A stretch of 64,000 bases of DNA, taken from Acinetobacter cumulans (GTDB taxonomy: Bacteria > Pseudomonadota > Gammaproteobacteria > Pseudomonadales > Moraxellaceae). The stretch covers positions 1,984,001-2,048,000 of the forward strand of contig NZ_CP035934.2 of assembly GCF_003024525.3 (NCBI RefSeq), written 5' to 3'. The notes under the pieces are model-generated. The model had not been told where the DNA came from. It saw only the letters and a list, made by a program, of their open reading frames with translations, and did not search any database. The translations under genes were made by a program, and so were the position numbers. Of the stretch, positions 1 to 9,248 are shown piece by piece (position 1 is the first letter of the stretch; each line of letters opens with the position of its first letter).

Positions 1-120
1 CATATCTTTTGCCAGAGGCGCAGATGTTGTTTGTACATCAGCATGCGCGGTTACAACCACGCATGCAGTAAAAGCAACACCATACTGTAAAGACTTACGC
101 ATAGAGTTACGAAGCGTCAT
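1..120 (-). CDS. secreted protein, N-terminal fragment (cut by left edge)
   Basis: Only the first 40 codons are visible; the gene runs off the left edge. The start at 120 has a good ribosome binding site (AAGGGA, about 6 bases upstream on the minus strand). The N-terminus has basic residues (MTLRNSMRKS), then a hydrophobic core (YGVAFTACVVVTAHA) ending in an AHA signal-peptidase-I-like site before DVQTT. This predicts export to the periplasm or beyond. It lies 25 bases downstream of the M16 peptidase gene on the same strand, so the two may be co-transcribed. The mature part is too short for a family call. Confidence 0.6.
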   Translation of the reverse strand, partial: MTLRNSMRKSLQYGVAFTACVVVTAHADVQTTSAPLAKDM

Positions 121-145
121 AAAGTTCCCTTCTTATTTTATTTAT

Positions 146-3085
146 TTAGTTCACTTGTTTAATATCAAAACCAAGTTCCATCAAAATGTCACGTTTCGCA
201 ACAGGTGCAACCACGGCCTTTGTTGGTTTTTGCGATTGAATATATGTTGTAGCGACACGCTTCAAATCATCTAAGTTTACTGCAAGTAAGCGCGTACGAA
301 GCAACTTACGATATGCAGGCGTGCGCTTATGAAGCAATGAATAACACGCTGTAATCGCTTCACCTGCTGGCGAACCTGGTTTATCCATACTCGCAATTAA
401 ACCTAAAATTGCTTCTTCCAGCTGATGTTCTTGTTGCGGTGCATTTAACAACCACTCAATGCTGGCATCAAAGTCTTGGAATGTTTCTGCTAAGCGCGGG
501 TCACGGTAGCTATAGAAACGGAATGAACAAGCATTGCAGTCATAGCTTGCACCACCACCATAAGCACCGCCTTTTTCACGAATCGCACTATGTAAGAAAC
601 CATTACGTAAATAAGCAGCTAACACCATTAACGGTGCCGCATCTGGGTGTGATACTTCTACAGCAGGATAAGCAGCTGAACAGAATTGAACATTGGCTTG
701 AATTAACCAAGCTTCATCGTTTTCTGTAACAGTTGCTTTAACTTGAGTCAGTTCACGATCATTTGGTTCAATAGATAACTTATCCCAAATGGTTTGAACT
801 TCTTCAACCAAGCGTTCAGATTGATGCTCTTCACAAACCAACAAGAACTGTTTAGGTGCTTTTAAGATACGATGATGAATCAACTGCAATTCTGCAATGA
901 GTGCATCATACGCAGTTTCATCTTGTTCGATTTTCGCTGTAAGCTCTGTTAACCAATTGAGTGCGCCTAAACCCGTATTATTATAATCACGTAGTGCTAA
1001 AGCACTGTGGTTACGGCCCGCAACTTGCATCGCATAGCTATGACCAGCGCCCGAAACACGCGACTGCCAACGAGTTTTACGTTGTTGTAATAACTCAATA
1101 ATACGGTCTTTTTCATCAAAACGTAGTTGTTCAAAGGCTACTTTCAATAAACGAATCGCGTCTAAATTATTAACCAAAGACTTTGTGGTCAACGTTAACC
1201 ATGCTGTAATTTGGTTTTTATCGTCTAGTTTTGAGCGTAAAGATGCACCCATGCCAAGACCGCCGCTGACAGCTGTTTGTAGCTGTTGCAACTCAAGATA
1301 GTCATATTCACCCGCACCAACTTCACCTACCAAAATTGACAGTAAGTTGAAATATGGTGACTGCACGATGTCTTGTGGAATTTGCACTAACACTTGTTGG
1401 TAATAAATACCGTTGGTTCCAGCATGGTACAAATTCAACGGCGTATCTAAACCATTGCTGATAATTTCACGCAGTTGACCTTGCACAATTTGCAATTCTG
1501 CTGGCACATCTTCTAAACCTACTTTAGGTAAAAGATTCAGATCATCAGGTGTATCTTGGCGTACTTTAAGTGCTTCAGTTTGCGCTACAATTTCCGCTTT
1601 TTGTTCATCTGTTAATTGCGCACCAATCGCTGCCAAGCGTGCTTTTTCTGCTTCAGCTTCTTTAGCTGATTTTTCTGCATCAGGCACCAAAGTCATTTGC
1701 ACACGGTGTTGATTATCAATCAGATGCGTTTTGATCAAGTTTGAAAGCCACATTGGGTCTTTCAACTCTTCTTTCACTTGTTCAATGGCCGTGTCTACAT
1801 CCCATACATGTACGGGGTCAGAGTGATGAATAGCACTCCCTAAACCATTCAAAATTAAGCTTAAGCCGTATGGTGTACCATCACCATTAATTTCACGTTG
1901 GTGCAATTCGATTTGATGCAAAATTGCTTCAACCATTTGCGCATCTACAGGTGCAGAAGCAACTTGCTCAAGGACCTTAAATACACCAGCTTTAAATTCT
2001 TCTGCATGCTCAGGGTTTGAACCTTGTACACCACAGTAGAAAGTCATCTCAAAGTTTGAATCATCTACACCCATAATTGGGCCAGTAGACTGTGCATAAC
2101 CACAAGTTTCTAAATAATGACGTAAAGGTGAAGCTGAATCTTCAAGTAAAATTCCTTCAACCAAACGCATACCCAAGCGCAATTTAATATCACTGGCTTC
2201 TGGTAATAACCATGAAATGATGTGATACGTTTTGTCTTTTAAATCTTCTGCATCTACTGCATAGCTTTCAGTCACTGTTACAGGTGCAGTTAAACGGCGT
2301 TCTGCTTTAGAGTATAAAGTCTCACCTTGCTGAAACTTAGACAGAGCTAGAGTTTCAAACTGTTCTTGTAAGTTATATGCGGACTCATTACCAAAGGTCA
2401 TAAATACGGCATTACTTGGGTGATAATGCGATTTATAGAAATTTACCAGTTCTTCATAGCTCAAATCTGGAATGTCTTTCGGATCGCCACCAGAGTTGTA
2501 ATGGTAAGTTGTTTCTGGGAATAAATGACGTGCGAGCTGATGATAAAGCTGATCTGAAGGTGAGCTCATTGCCCCTTTCATTTCATTAAATACCACACCT
2601 TTATATACAGGCTCACCATTTTCCAACTCAATACGAATACCTTCTTGAGCGAAATCTAATGGATTTAAGTTCGCTGCAAAGGCAGCATCCATATACACTT
2701 CAAGTAAGTTTTGGAAATCTTTTTTGTTTTGTGTCGCAAATGGATATGCTGTCCAATCCGCTGCCGTAAATGCGTTCATAAATGTGTTGAGTGAACGGCG
2801 GATCATTAAAAAGAACGGATCGCGTACGGGGAATTTTTCTGAACCACACAAAGCTGTGTGCTCTAAAATATGCGCTTCGCCTTTTGAATCCATAGGCTGG
2901 GTGCGAAATGCCACCAAAAATACGTTTTCGTCATGATTGGCAGCCAAATGATAATGCACTGCGCCAGTCACTTTATGTTTATATTCAGACACTAAAATGT
3001 CTAGGGCTTCAACATGGTGTTGACGTACCAACTGAAACGCAGGATGTACAGTTTGTGAAATGGTTTCAGTGACATCTACAGTCAT
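146..3085 (-). CDS. M16 family zinc metallopeptidase, PreP/insulinase type
   Basis: At 979 aa this has the length of a two-lobed M16C peptidase (presequence protease / Cym1 type), a single chain in which two homologous halves close around peptide substrates. The inverted zinc motif HxxEH is seen as HILEH at residues 72-76, followed by the family-typical LCGS and FPVRDPFF stretches and, later in the N-half, a zinc-ligand-like ENGEPVYKGVVFNEMKGA region. The C-terminal half has the non-catalytic lobe, including the GGAYGGGA segment near residue 840. No signal peptide is visible, so it probably degrades peptides in the cytoplasm. The start is supported by GAGGAGACC upstream on the minus strand. 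Substrate is unknown; the family assignment is firm. Confidence 0.9.
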   Translation of the reverse strand: MTVDVTETISQTVHPAFQLVRQHHVEALDILVSEYKHKVTGAVHYHLAANHDENVFLVAFRTQPMDSKGEAHILEHTALCGSEKFPVRDPFFLMIRRSLNTFMNAFTAADWTAYPFATQNKKDFQNLLEVYMDAAFAANLNPLDFAQEGIRIELENGEPVYKGVVFNEMKGAMSSPSDQLYHQLARHLFPETTYHYNSGGDPKDIPDLSYEELVNFYKSHYHPSNAVFMTFGNESAYNLQEQFETLALSKFQQGETLYSKAERRLTAPVTVTESYAVDAEDLKDKTYHIISWLLPEASDIKLRLGMRLVEGILLEDSASPLRHYLETCGYAQSTGPIMGVDDSNFEMTFYCGVQGSNPEHAEEFKAGVFKVLEQVASAPVDAQMVEAILHQIELHQREINGDGTPYGLSLILNGLGSAIHHSDPVHVWDVDTAIEQVKEELKDPMWLSNLIKTHLIDNQHRVQMTLVPDAEKSAKEAEAEKARLAAIGAQLTDEQKAEIVAQTEALKVRQDTPDDLNLLPKVGLEDVPAELQIVQGQLREIISNGLDTPLNLYHAGTNGIYYQQVLVQIPQDIVQSPYFNLLSILVGEVGAGEYDYLELQQLQTAVSGGLGMGASLRSKLDDKNQITAWLTLTTKSLVNNLDAIRLLKVAFEQLRFDEKDRIIELLQQRKTRWQSRVSGAGHSYAMQVAGRNHSALALRDYNNTGLGALNWLTELTAKIEQDETAYDALIAELQLIHHRILKAPKQFLLVCEEHQSERLVEEVQTIWDKLSIEPNDRELTQVKATVTENDEAWLIQANVQFCSAAYPAVEVSHPDAAPLMVLAAYLRNGFLHSAIREKGGAYGGGASYDCNACSFRFYSYRDPRLAETFQDFDASIEWLLNAPQQEHQLEEAILGLIASMDKPGSPAGEAITACYSLLHKRTPAYRKLLRTRLLAVNLDDLKRVATTYIQSQKPTKAVVAPVAKRDILMELGFDIKQVN

Positions 3086-3281
3086 GTGGTCTCCTCAATT
3101 CAAAGCATTTTTTAAGTGTTCTGAGTATAACCTGAAAAACATCAATACGACTCATTGATTGATAATTTTCCAAGCAAATTAGTCTACTTTCCAAATGCTT
3201 CCTATTGAGGAGAATTTAAAGCCTTTACGCGGACATCTACTGAAACAATTTAAATGACTGACTTCAGTCGAAATGCAATTG

Positions 3282-4076
3282 CTATAAAGTTGATACCGTT
3301 TTTTTATCCCGTGCTTTGGCCCATATCACACAAATGATAATTGCAATGAGCAACACCGCTGAGGCACCAAATCGGCTTAAATCCAATCCACCAGAACTAA
3401 TAGGTTTATCTAAGAAGTCGCCAACCACAGCACCTAAGGGGCGCGTTAATACAAACGCCGTCCAAAACAGTAGCGTACGCGACACCGATATAAAACGATA
3501 CAAGGCTAATATAAAAATAATCAGACCACTAAAGAGCACAATTCCCCCGGTATAGCCCAAGCCTGCACTATCTGCAGACCAGTCTCCTAAGGCTGTACCC
3601 AGTGTTTGTGAAAATGTAATCGTTAACCAGTAAAACAATTCTGCACGCGGATGATTAACCGCATGTGGAGAAATACTGCCTTCAGCTTTATGCCACACAA
3701 ACAGTGAAATGAGCACCAAACTCAATAGCAAAGTACTCCCACCGACATAACCAATGCCTAAAGATCGATCGACAAAATCAGCCAAAGTCGTACCGACAGT
3801 AGTACTGGCAATAATGGTCGCCCAATACAAAAATGGTTGATAGGTTTTGGCCCGAATTTGTGCAATCACCAATGCAATAAAAATAGCAGCAAAAATAAAG
3901 GTACTGACCAAATATCCTAAATTCATTGACATTGAAACCGCATCACCCGCAGTTTCGCCAAAGGTTGTCGCAAAGATTTTTGTGAGCCAAAACAACGCTG
4001 TAATTTGTGGAACTTTCGAAAGCAATTCTTTTGAATACGCTGTGTCATTTGTCGCAATCATGTTTAGATGCTTCAT
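3282..4076 (-). CDS. DUF347 (COG4705-like) multi-pass membrane protein
   Basis: This 264-aa protein is almost entirely hydrophobic and built from four copies of one unit: an aromatic-rich start (FWLT, FLYW, FYWLT, LFWTA), a T-x-G-x-x-x-D/G-D core and a G-Y/GG end. The copies begin near residues 28, 82, 147 and 203, with cores GETAGD, GTTLAD, GTALGD and GAVVGD. This matches the Pfam repeat of unknown function DUF347 found in COG4705 membrane proteins. About eight membrane helices can be drawn. It has no operon partner: the upstream neighbour is the GNAT gene on the same strand 180 bases away with a terminator between them. Function is not established from sequence. Confidence 0.8.
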   Translation of the reverse strand: MKHLNMIATNDTAYSKELLSKVPQITALFWLTKIFATTFGETAGDAVSMSMNLGYLVSTFIFAAIFIALVIAQIRAKTYQPFLYWATIIASTTVGTTLADFVDRSLGIGYVGGSTLLLSLVLISLFVWHKAEGSISPHAVNHPRAELFYWLTITFSQTLGTALGDWSADSAGLGYTGGIVLFSGLIIFILALYRFISVSRTLLFWTAFVLTRPLGAVVGDFLDKPISSGGLDLSRFGASAVLLIAIIICVIWAKARDKKTVSTL

Positions 4077-4214
4077 CTACAGAACATAAGTTTATTGTTA
4101 GGTGCAGAACTTAAAAACAGATTAAAAGAAAGTGACAGCAGATGACACTCAAAGTTAAATCTTATTTGGTAATCACATGAGGCTAATACGATGAATAATA
4201 AAATAATAACTCAT

Positions 4215-4243
4215 AAAAAAACCCTATTTAGATAGGGTTTTTA
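4215..4243 (-). terminator. Rho-independent terminator of the GNAT gene
   Basis: On the minus strand AAACCCTAT / ATAGGGTTT pair around a 4-base loop and are followed by a run of T. It lies 16 bases beyond the GNAT stop codon. Confidence 0.8.
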
Positions 4244-4258
4244 TTCATCCAACAGATA

Positions 4259-4711
4259 TTATGCGATCAGATATTTAAAATAATTGTAGTTTGGATGACT
4301 TTCGACAAACACATAATTGTGCTTTTGATAAAAGCCAGCAGCACCTTTTTGCTCAGTATTCAGGCAAAGTGCTGAATAAAATGGCTTAGCTTGCTTTTCC
4401 AAATGTTGCAACAGCGCCTTACCTACGCCATATTGACGATACTTTGGATGCACATAAAAACGTCGTACACGACCTATACGGTCTTCTACACCAGCGTCTC
4501 CCCATTGTTGGTTTAAACCACCACAACCAATCAGCTGGTCTTGATCATACGCAAGGAGTAAAAATTCACCTGATTGATCAAAACGATTTTTTCCGCTTTG
4601 GAATTCCTCTATAAGTTTGTAAATAAATTGATAGCCTTCTTGTCGTGCCAATGCTGCTAATTGCTCGATTTGCGCTGGCAAACCATCGGCTTGTCGAATA
4701 CTAATTTCCAT
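4259..4711 (-). CDS. GNAT family N-acetyltransferase
   Basis: The chosen start gives 150 aa beginning MEISIRQ, the usual first beta strand of GNAT enzymes. An in-frame ATG seven codons upstream (4732) would only add MNYKCEY and has no better ribosome site. The acetyl-CoA binding region is seen as RRFYVHPKYRQYGVGKALL, i.e. V-x-P-x-x-R-x-x-G-x-G-x-A, followed by LCLNTEQKGAAGFYQKHNYV, the strand-helix typical of the fold's C-terminal half. The protein transfers an acetyl group from acetyl-CoA to an unknown amine. It is a single gene with its own terminator, divergent from the PfkB kinase gene. Confidence 0.85.
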   Translation of the reverse strand: MEISIRQADGLPAQIEQLAALARQEGYQFIYKLIEEFQSGKNRFDQSGEFLLLAYDQDQLIGCGGLNQQWGDAGVEDRIGRVRRFYVHPKYRQYGVGKALLQHLEKQAKPFYSALCLNTEQKGAAGFYQKHNYVFVESHPNYNYFKYLIA

Positions 4712-4982
4712 ATACTCACACTTATAATTCATCGTTTTTTATCATTCATACCGCCCGAAACGAATGGCATGACCCAATGCACCTATCAAAATAAAAAAAT
4801 CACAATTGATCAATAGCAAAGCACTACAAATAAAATATAAATCGTTAAAAAAACCTATAAATGCGCTGTTTTTGTCTAATTTTCAGCCAAAACCCATAAA
4901 ATGAATTTTATTCAACAAACTACAGCAATCCTGAGCATTCGTGTAAACTTAGGTTTTCATTTTTTTGATGTGACCGAAAGAC

Positions 4983-5987
4983 ATGGCAACTGTTGATCTT
5001 TTTGCAATTGGTAATGCGTTAATTGACCAGGAATTTAAAGTTTCTGATCACTTCCTTCTTGAACAAAACTTGCAAAAAGGCACCATGCAACTTACAGATG
5101 GTCAAACTCAAGCAACGCTTTTCCAAAACCTACAAGCAAGCCAAGACTATAAAGGTCAAGCTTCTGGTGGTTCTGCAGCCAACACAACAGTTGCATTTAG
5201 CGCATTAGGTGGTTCTGCATTTTATGGTTGCCGCGTAGGCAATGACGATTTAGGCTCAATTTATCTTAAAGGCCTCAATGAAGCAGGCATTGCTACTACT
5301 GAAAAATCAATCAGTGAAGGCACAACAGGTACATGCATGGTACTCGTCAGTGAAGATAGCGAACGTACAATGCACACTTACCTCGGTATCACAGCTGAAC
5401 TTTCTGAAGCTCAAATTGACTTCGACCCTTTAACCACTGCGAAATGGTTGTACCTAGAAGGCTATTTATCAACTAGCGAAACTGCACGTAAAGCAGTAAA
5501 ACAAGCACGTGAAATTGCACAAGCCAATCATGTGAAAATTGCCCTTACTTTGTCTGATCCAGCAATGGTTCAATACGCACGTGAAGGTCTCGATGAGCTT
5601 GTAGGCAACGGCGTAGACTTATTACTCTGCAATGAGCAAGAAGCTTTAATGTACACACGCACTGAGAGCATTGATGCAGCATTAGAGGCACTTAAAGCAT
5701 TAAGTAAGGACGTTGTCATTACAATGGGCGCACAAGGTGCACGTATTCACCACGCTGGCGAAACGTTTAGTGTTGCAGGTCGCAAAGTTAATGCGATTGA
5801 TACCAATGGCGCTGGTGATGCTTTTGCAGGCGCATTCTTATATGCTTTAAATGCTGACTTTAATATTCAAACTGCTGCCGAACTTGCGATCTTAATCTCA
5901 AGTGAAGTTGTTGCTCAATTTGGCCCACGTCTTGCCAATGATGCTTATGCAACACTATTAAATAGCTTTCAAAAGGAATGTGCTTAA
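4983..5987 (+). CDS. PfkB family kinase, adenosine-kinase-like
   Basis: This 334-aa ribokinase-fold kinase has the N-terminal G-N-A-L-I-D start, the substrate-loop GGSAANTTVAFSALGG near residue 62 and the second PfkB signature DTNGAGDAFAGAF near residue 275, which holds the catalytic Asp and the anion hole. Phosphorylation of a sugar or nucleoside hydroxyl by ATP is therefore expected. The sequence most resembles the bacterial adenosine kinase / ribokinase-like branch, but the substrate cannot be fixed by reading. The Rieske gene begins in its stop codon (TAATG overlap), so translation is probably coupled. Confidence 0.85.
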   Translation: MATVDLFAIGNALIDQEFKVSDHFLLEQNLQKGTMQLTDGQTQATLFQNLQASQDYKGQASGGSAANTTVAFSALGGSAFYGCRVGNDDLGSIYLKGLNEAGIATTEKSISEGTTGTCMVLVSEDSERTMHTYLGITAELSEAQIDFDPLTTAKWLYLEGYLSTSETARKAVKQAREIAQANHVKIALTLSDPAMVQYAREGLDELVGNGVDLLLCNEQEALMYTRTESIDAALEALKALSKDVVITMGAQGARIHHAGETFSVAGRKVNAIDTNGAGDAFAGAFLYALNADFNIQTAAELAILISSEVVAQFGPRLANDAYATLLNSFQKECA

Positions 5988-6313
5988 TGTATAAAATTTG
6001 CATGACTGAGGATGTGCCTGAGCGCGAAGCGCGTTCTTTTGAGCTTCCAAATGGCGATACTATTTTTATTACACAACGTGATGGTGGTTTTTTTGCCTAC
6101 CAAAATCTCTGTCCACATTTACAAGTAGAGCTTGAGTTTTTGGAAAATCAATTCTTAGATCGTGATCAAGAAATGATTGAATGCTCAACACACGGTGCTC
6201 TATTTTTAGTTGAAACTGGTGAATGTGTATCTGGCCCGTGCCAAGGTCAAGCACTTGAAAAAGTAGATATTAACGTGCATTCTGATGGCGGAATCTATCT
6301 TAACGAAGAATAA
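5987..6313 (+). CDS. small Rieske [2Fe-2S] ferredoxin-like protein
   Basis: This 108-aa protein is essentially one Rieske domain. The cluster ligands are CPH (first Cys-x-His) and CSTH (second Cys-x2-His) with about 22 residues between them, and the GPCQGQ segment closes the fold. The start at 5987 overlaps the kinase stop codon by one base and is served by AAGGAA inside the kinase gene; an in-frame ATG at 5978 lies too close to that site. No hydrolase or oxygenase domain is attached, so it probably works as an electron carrier or as the ferredoxin part of a NirD-like partner. The partner is not identified here. Confidence 0.85.
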   Translation: MYKICMTEDVPEREARSFELPNGDTIFITQRDGGFFAYQNLCPHLQVELEFLENQFLDRDQEMIECSTHGALFLVETGECVSGPCQGQALEKVDINVHSDGGIYLNEE

Positions 6314-6330
6314 AACCTAAAGGTCTTGCC

Positions 6331-6948
6331 ATGCCAAACTTTTTCACAGAAATTGACTTAATTCCCTTCCATTTAAGTCTTATTGCTGTGGTTTTGCTTG
6401 GTGTGGCCGAAACCATTGGTTTCTATCTCAATCTTCGACCGAGCATGTTGCTCAAAAAAATATCCCCTAAACAGCTCGATGACTTACCTATTTTGAATGT
6501 TAAGTTCTCTAAAATGCTGATTATGTTCTTTTTACTCATGAACTTCAGTCTTGCTGGATATTTTTTACAATTGTGTATATATGCACAAGAGCTAGAATTT
6601 TTCCCTTGGTATTATTTGGCCCTACCAGCGCTGATTATTGCCATCTTTTTTACTGTTTTTATGATTCATTGCTTGGATCAAGTCATTCCAAGTAAATATC
6701 AACGTCCAAACGTAAACCTACTTGGTCGCCTTGCAACAATCTCCAGTGGCAGTGCCCGCCCAGGCTTTTCCGCACAAGCTCGCGTACGTGACGAGTTTGG
6801 CCAGCTCCACTATGTACAAGTAGAACCTGAATTTGGCGAACTCGAATTTCAATCGCAAATTATTCTGATCCGTTTAAAAAGATCGCATTACGTAGCCAAA
6901 AAAATCTGCGAAGCGAATCAGCTTTTTAAACTCGATCTTGATGCATAA
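6331..6948 (+). CDS. YqiJ-like (DUF1449/OB-fold) inner-membrane protein
   Basis: At 205 aa, the N-terminal two thirds carry about three or four membrane helices (near residues 15-35, 65-85 and 95-115). The C-terminal part (from about residue 125) is a soluble beta-rich segment starting NLLGRLATISSGSARPGFSAQARVRD. This layout matches the YqiJ / DUF1449 family, whose C-terminal domain has an OB-fold related to NfeD. It starts 17 bases after the Rieske gene and ends a three-gene operon. In E. coli yqiJ sits next to a flotillin gene (yqiK); no flotillin gene is present in this window. Confidence 0.75.
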   Translation: MPNFFTEIDLIPFHLSLIAVVLLGVAETIGFYLNLRPSMLLKKISPKQLDDLPILNVKFSKMLIMFFLLMNFSLAGYFLQLCIYAQELEFFPWYYLALPALIIAIFFTVFMIHCLDQVIPSKYQRPNVNLLGRLATISSGSARPGFSAQARVRDEFGQLHYVQVEPEFGELEFQSQIILIRLKRSHYVAKKICEANQLFKLDLDA

Positions 6949-7038
6949 GGCTGAATACTTCGTCTTCAATCATTTGACATCAAAAGCCCCTACAGCATCC
7001 ATCCGTAAGGGCAGCTAAAATACGATAAAAACAATTAT

Positions 7039-7659
7039 TTATTTTTTAAGAAAGCCTGAGACCAAGCCCAATACTTGCTGAATGTCGGCATTTGCTTCAG
7101 TTTTACTGGTTTGTTCACCTTGTGGTGTTAAAGCATCTATAATTTGCGGTAATACCGAAGAAATTGCACTATAAACATCTTGCTTTGGCATTTGAGTTTC
7201 TTGTGCAACTTGCTCAACTTCTTGGTCATCAAAAAGACTTTGAACTTGCTGTGGATTAACAGCCAAGTTATCACCTTCGCCCGTAGATACCCAATCATCA
7301 ACTTGACTGCTAAAGCCTTGCCCTCTGAGTTTATCCAAAGCACCTTGCAGACCGCCTTGCTTTTGAATCCATGCAAGCACCAATGGCAATACCGCAATTA
7401 ATAAAGATGATGCTTTAGAACCGCCCACACCAGCAGTTGACTGTTGACCTGCACCTAGCTGACCTAAGACAGACCCAAGAATGCCTCCCAGCCCACCTTG
7501 TGTATTGCTTTGCTGATTAGTCGCACCACCCAATTGACCAAGCACAGAGCCTAAAATACCGCCCAAGCCACCTGCACCTGAGTTAGTATTTTGCTGGTTG
7601 TTTGCCCCGCCTAATGCCTGCTTTGCTAGAATTTCCACGATATTACTTAAATTTGTCAT
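7039..7659 (-). CDS. DUF937 / YidB-like protein
   Basis: This 206-aa protein has a Gly/Gln/Asn-rich N-terminal half with two nearly identical blocks, GGLGGILGSVLGQLG, near residues 30 and 55. These are joined by linkers rich in N, Q and T. A short hydrophobic stretch (SLLIAVLPLVLAWIQ) follows. The C-terminal half (GFSSQVDDWVSTGEGDNLAVNPQQV...) is the typical YidB/DUF937 domain, which usually ends in repeated short helices as here. The function of the family is not established. It is convergent with the YqiJ-like gene and has no obvious partner. Confidence 0.8.
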   Translation of the reverse strand: MTNLSNIVEILAKQALGGANNQQNTNSGAGGLGGILGSVLGQLGGATNQQSNTQGGLGGILGSVLGQLGAGQQSTAGVGGSKASSLLIAVLPLVLAWIQKQGGLQGALDKLRGQGFSSQVDDWVSTGEGDNLAVNPQQVQSLFDDQEVEQVAQETQMPKQDVYSAISSVLPQIIDALTPQGEQTSKTEANADIQQVLGLVSGFLKK

Positions 7660-7762
7660 GTTTATAATCCAAATAAAATTATCACTACAGCATACGACGC
7701 TTTTATTTCATACATTGTTGATCTTTGTTAATTTTATTTAGCCTACTAACAGAGTCATAATT

Positions 7763-8233
7763 TTACCAACGGAACTTATTCCAGTTTTCTGGGTTTGCCC
7801 AAAATTTTGAATTAAACCAATCTGGTACATGCTTATAGGTCAAAATATTAAACTGCCATAACGCAAAATCACTTTCATGAGTAGTCTTGTCAATTAATTG
7901 CGTAAAACCCAAAGCGCGAAGCATTTTTTCATCTTGTAAACGACTGACCACCACAATCCGCTTTGCCATTAAATCGCGTAGTTTGACTAAAATTTGGCTT
8001 TTTTGCGTTTCACTTACACCCAGCCATTCCTCTGTATCGAGTAAGACAAATCCCAAGTCAAAACGTTGGGTAAAAGGCAGACTTAAAAAGTCAGTTACGT
8101 TAAAATATTGCCAAGAAATTAAATGATCATGACCGTATTGCTCAATATTCTGACCAATACATAATGCAGTTGAAATGGGCTGTTCGGTGGATAAATCGTC
8201 TAGCATTGAAGTGATGACATTCTGTTCAGCCAT
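7763..8233 (-). CDS. hypothetical protein (possibly DUF6231)
   Basis: This 156-aa soluble protein has alternating strand/helix character: ISTALCIGQNI, FDLGFVLLDT, RIVVVSRLQ, and a Trp/Phe/Asn-rich C-terminus (FNSKFWANPENWNKFRW). The pattern is like a degenerate Rossmann fold, and the tail reminds me of the DUF6231 family, but I cannot confirm that. It diverges from the DUF2797 gene across only 34 bases, so the two probably share a control region. No catalytic residues can be named. Confidence 0.6.
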   Translation of the reverse strand: MAEQNVITSMLDDLSTEQPISTALCIGQNIEQYGHDHLISWQYFNVTDFLSLPFTQRFDLGFVLLDTEEWLGVSETQKSQILVKLRDLMAKRIVVVSRLQDEKMLRALGFTQLIDKTTHESDFALWQFNILTYKHVPDWFNSKFWANPENWNKFRW

Positions 8234-8267
8234 TTACTGCATCCTTAGTTTAAAGTGAGTATTTTGT

Positions 8268-9140
8268 ATGGAACTACAAGGCATTTGCCATAAAATGCAT
8301 GCAGGCCTTAAAGACCTTAGTGTAACTGATCAACATATACACAAGGCAAATGTTGAATACAAATTCATATTAGATCGTTCAGATATTGAGCTTCCATTCA
8401 GTATTGGTCAAGAAATTGAACTTGAATGGACAGGTAAAATCTATTGTGTTTCTTGCGGTTCAAAAACACCAAAGTCCTATTCACAGGGTCATTGCTTTAA
8501 ATGCTTTAAAACCAAAGCGTCTTGTGACATGTGTATTATGAAACCAGAAACATGCCATTACCATCTAGGAACTTGCCGTGAAGACAGCTTTGCGCACGAC
8601 GTCTGCTTTCAACCCCATATCGTCTATTTGGCCAATTCAAGCGCGCTTAAAGTAGGTATTACACGTTTGGGCCAAATGCCAACGCGTTGGCTAGATCAAG
8701 GTGCAACCCAAGCACTCCCAATTATGAAAGTCGGGTCACGTCGCTTATCTGGCCAACTGGAAATCATGTTTGGTACGCAAGTCGCTGACAAAACAGATTG
8801 GCGTAAACTCCTTAAGGGCGAAGCTGATCCAATTGATTTAATTGGTATTCGTGAACAATTACTCGAAGAATTTGCGCCTAAAATTCAAATCATTCGCGAT
8901 GAGTTTAGTCAAAAACTTGAATTCAATGAAGGAATTGAAGTTTTAGAAAATGAAAAACCACGCCAGTTTATCTACCCTGTTGAGCAATATCCTGAAAAAG
9001 TGAAGTCTCATAATCTAGATAAAACACCTATTGTCCGTGGCAAATTGCACGGCATTAAAGGCCAATACCTGATTATGGATACAGGTGTGATTAATATTCG
9101 TAAATATACAGGTTATGAACTTAAAGTGCGTGCCGAATAA
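8268..9140 (+). CDS. DUF2797 family zinc protein with GIY-YIG-like core
   Basis: At 290 aa, the N-terminal third (residues 60-113) has nine cysteines in CxxC and related spacings (C60, C63, C76, C79, C86, C89, C96, C103, C113), consistent with zinc binding. The following segment VYLANSSALKVGIT (Y120, K128-T132) looks like the first strands of a GIY-YIG nuclease-type fold, with R140 and E165 at plausible positions for catalytic residues. This agrees with the DUF2797 family. Whether it cuts nucleic acid is not known. It is a single gene ended by a strong terminator. Confidence 0.75.
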   Translation: MELQGICHKMHAGLKDLSVTDQHIHKANVEYKFILDRSDIELPFSIGQEIELEWTGKIYCVSCGSKTPKSYSQGHCFKCFKTKASCDMCIMKPETCHYHLGTCREDSFAHDVCFQPHIVYLANSSALKVGITRLGQMPTRWLDQGATQALPIMKVGSRRLSGQLEIMFGTQVADKTDWRKLLKGEADPIDLIGIREQLLEEFAPKIQIIRDEFSQKLEFNEGIEVLENEKPRQFIYPVEQYPEKVKSHNLDKTPIVRGKLHGIKGQYLIMDTGVINIRKYTGYELKVRAE

Positions 9141-9158
9141 TAAAAGTGTAATTCGTTA

Positions 9159-9190
9159 GAAAAAAGCAGGATCGTATCCTGCTTTTTTTT
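9159..9190 (+). terminator. terminator of the DUF2797 gene
   Basis: AAGCAGGAT and ATCCTGCTT form a 9-base-pair stem around CGT, followed by eight T residues. It lies 20 bases after the stop codon. Confidence 0.9.
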
Positions 9191-9248
9191 ATTTGCTATG
9201 TGCACCCTATTTAAATACTGAACTTCAACAGATCTAAATTAGCTTAGG

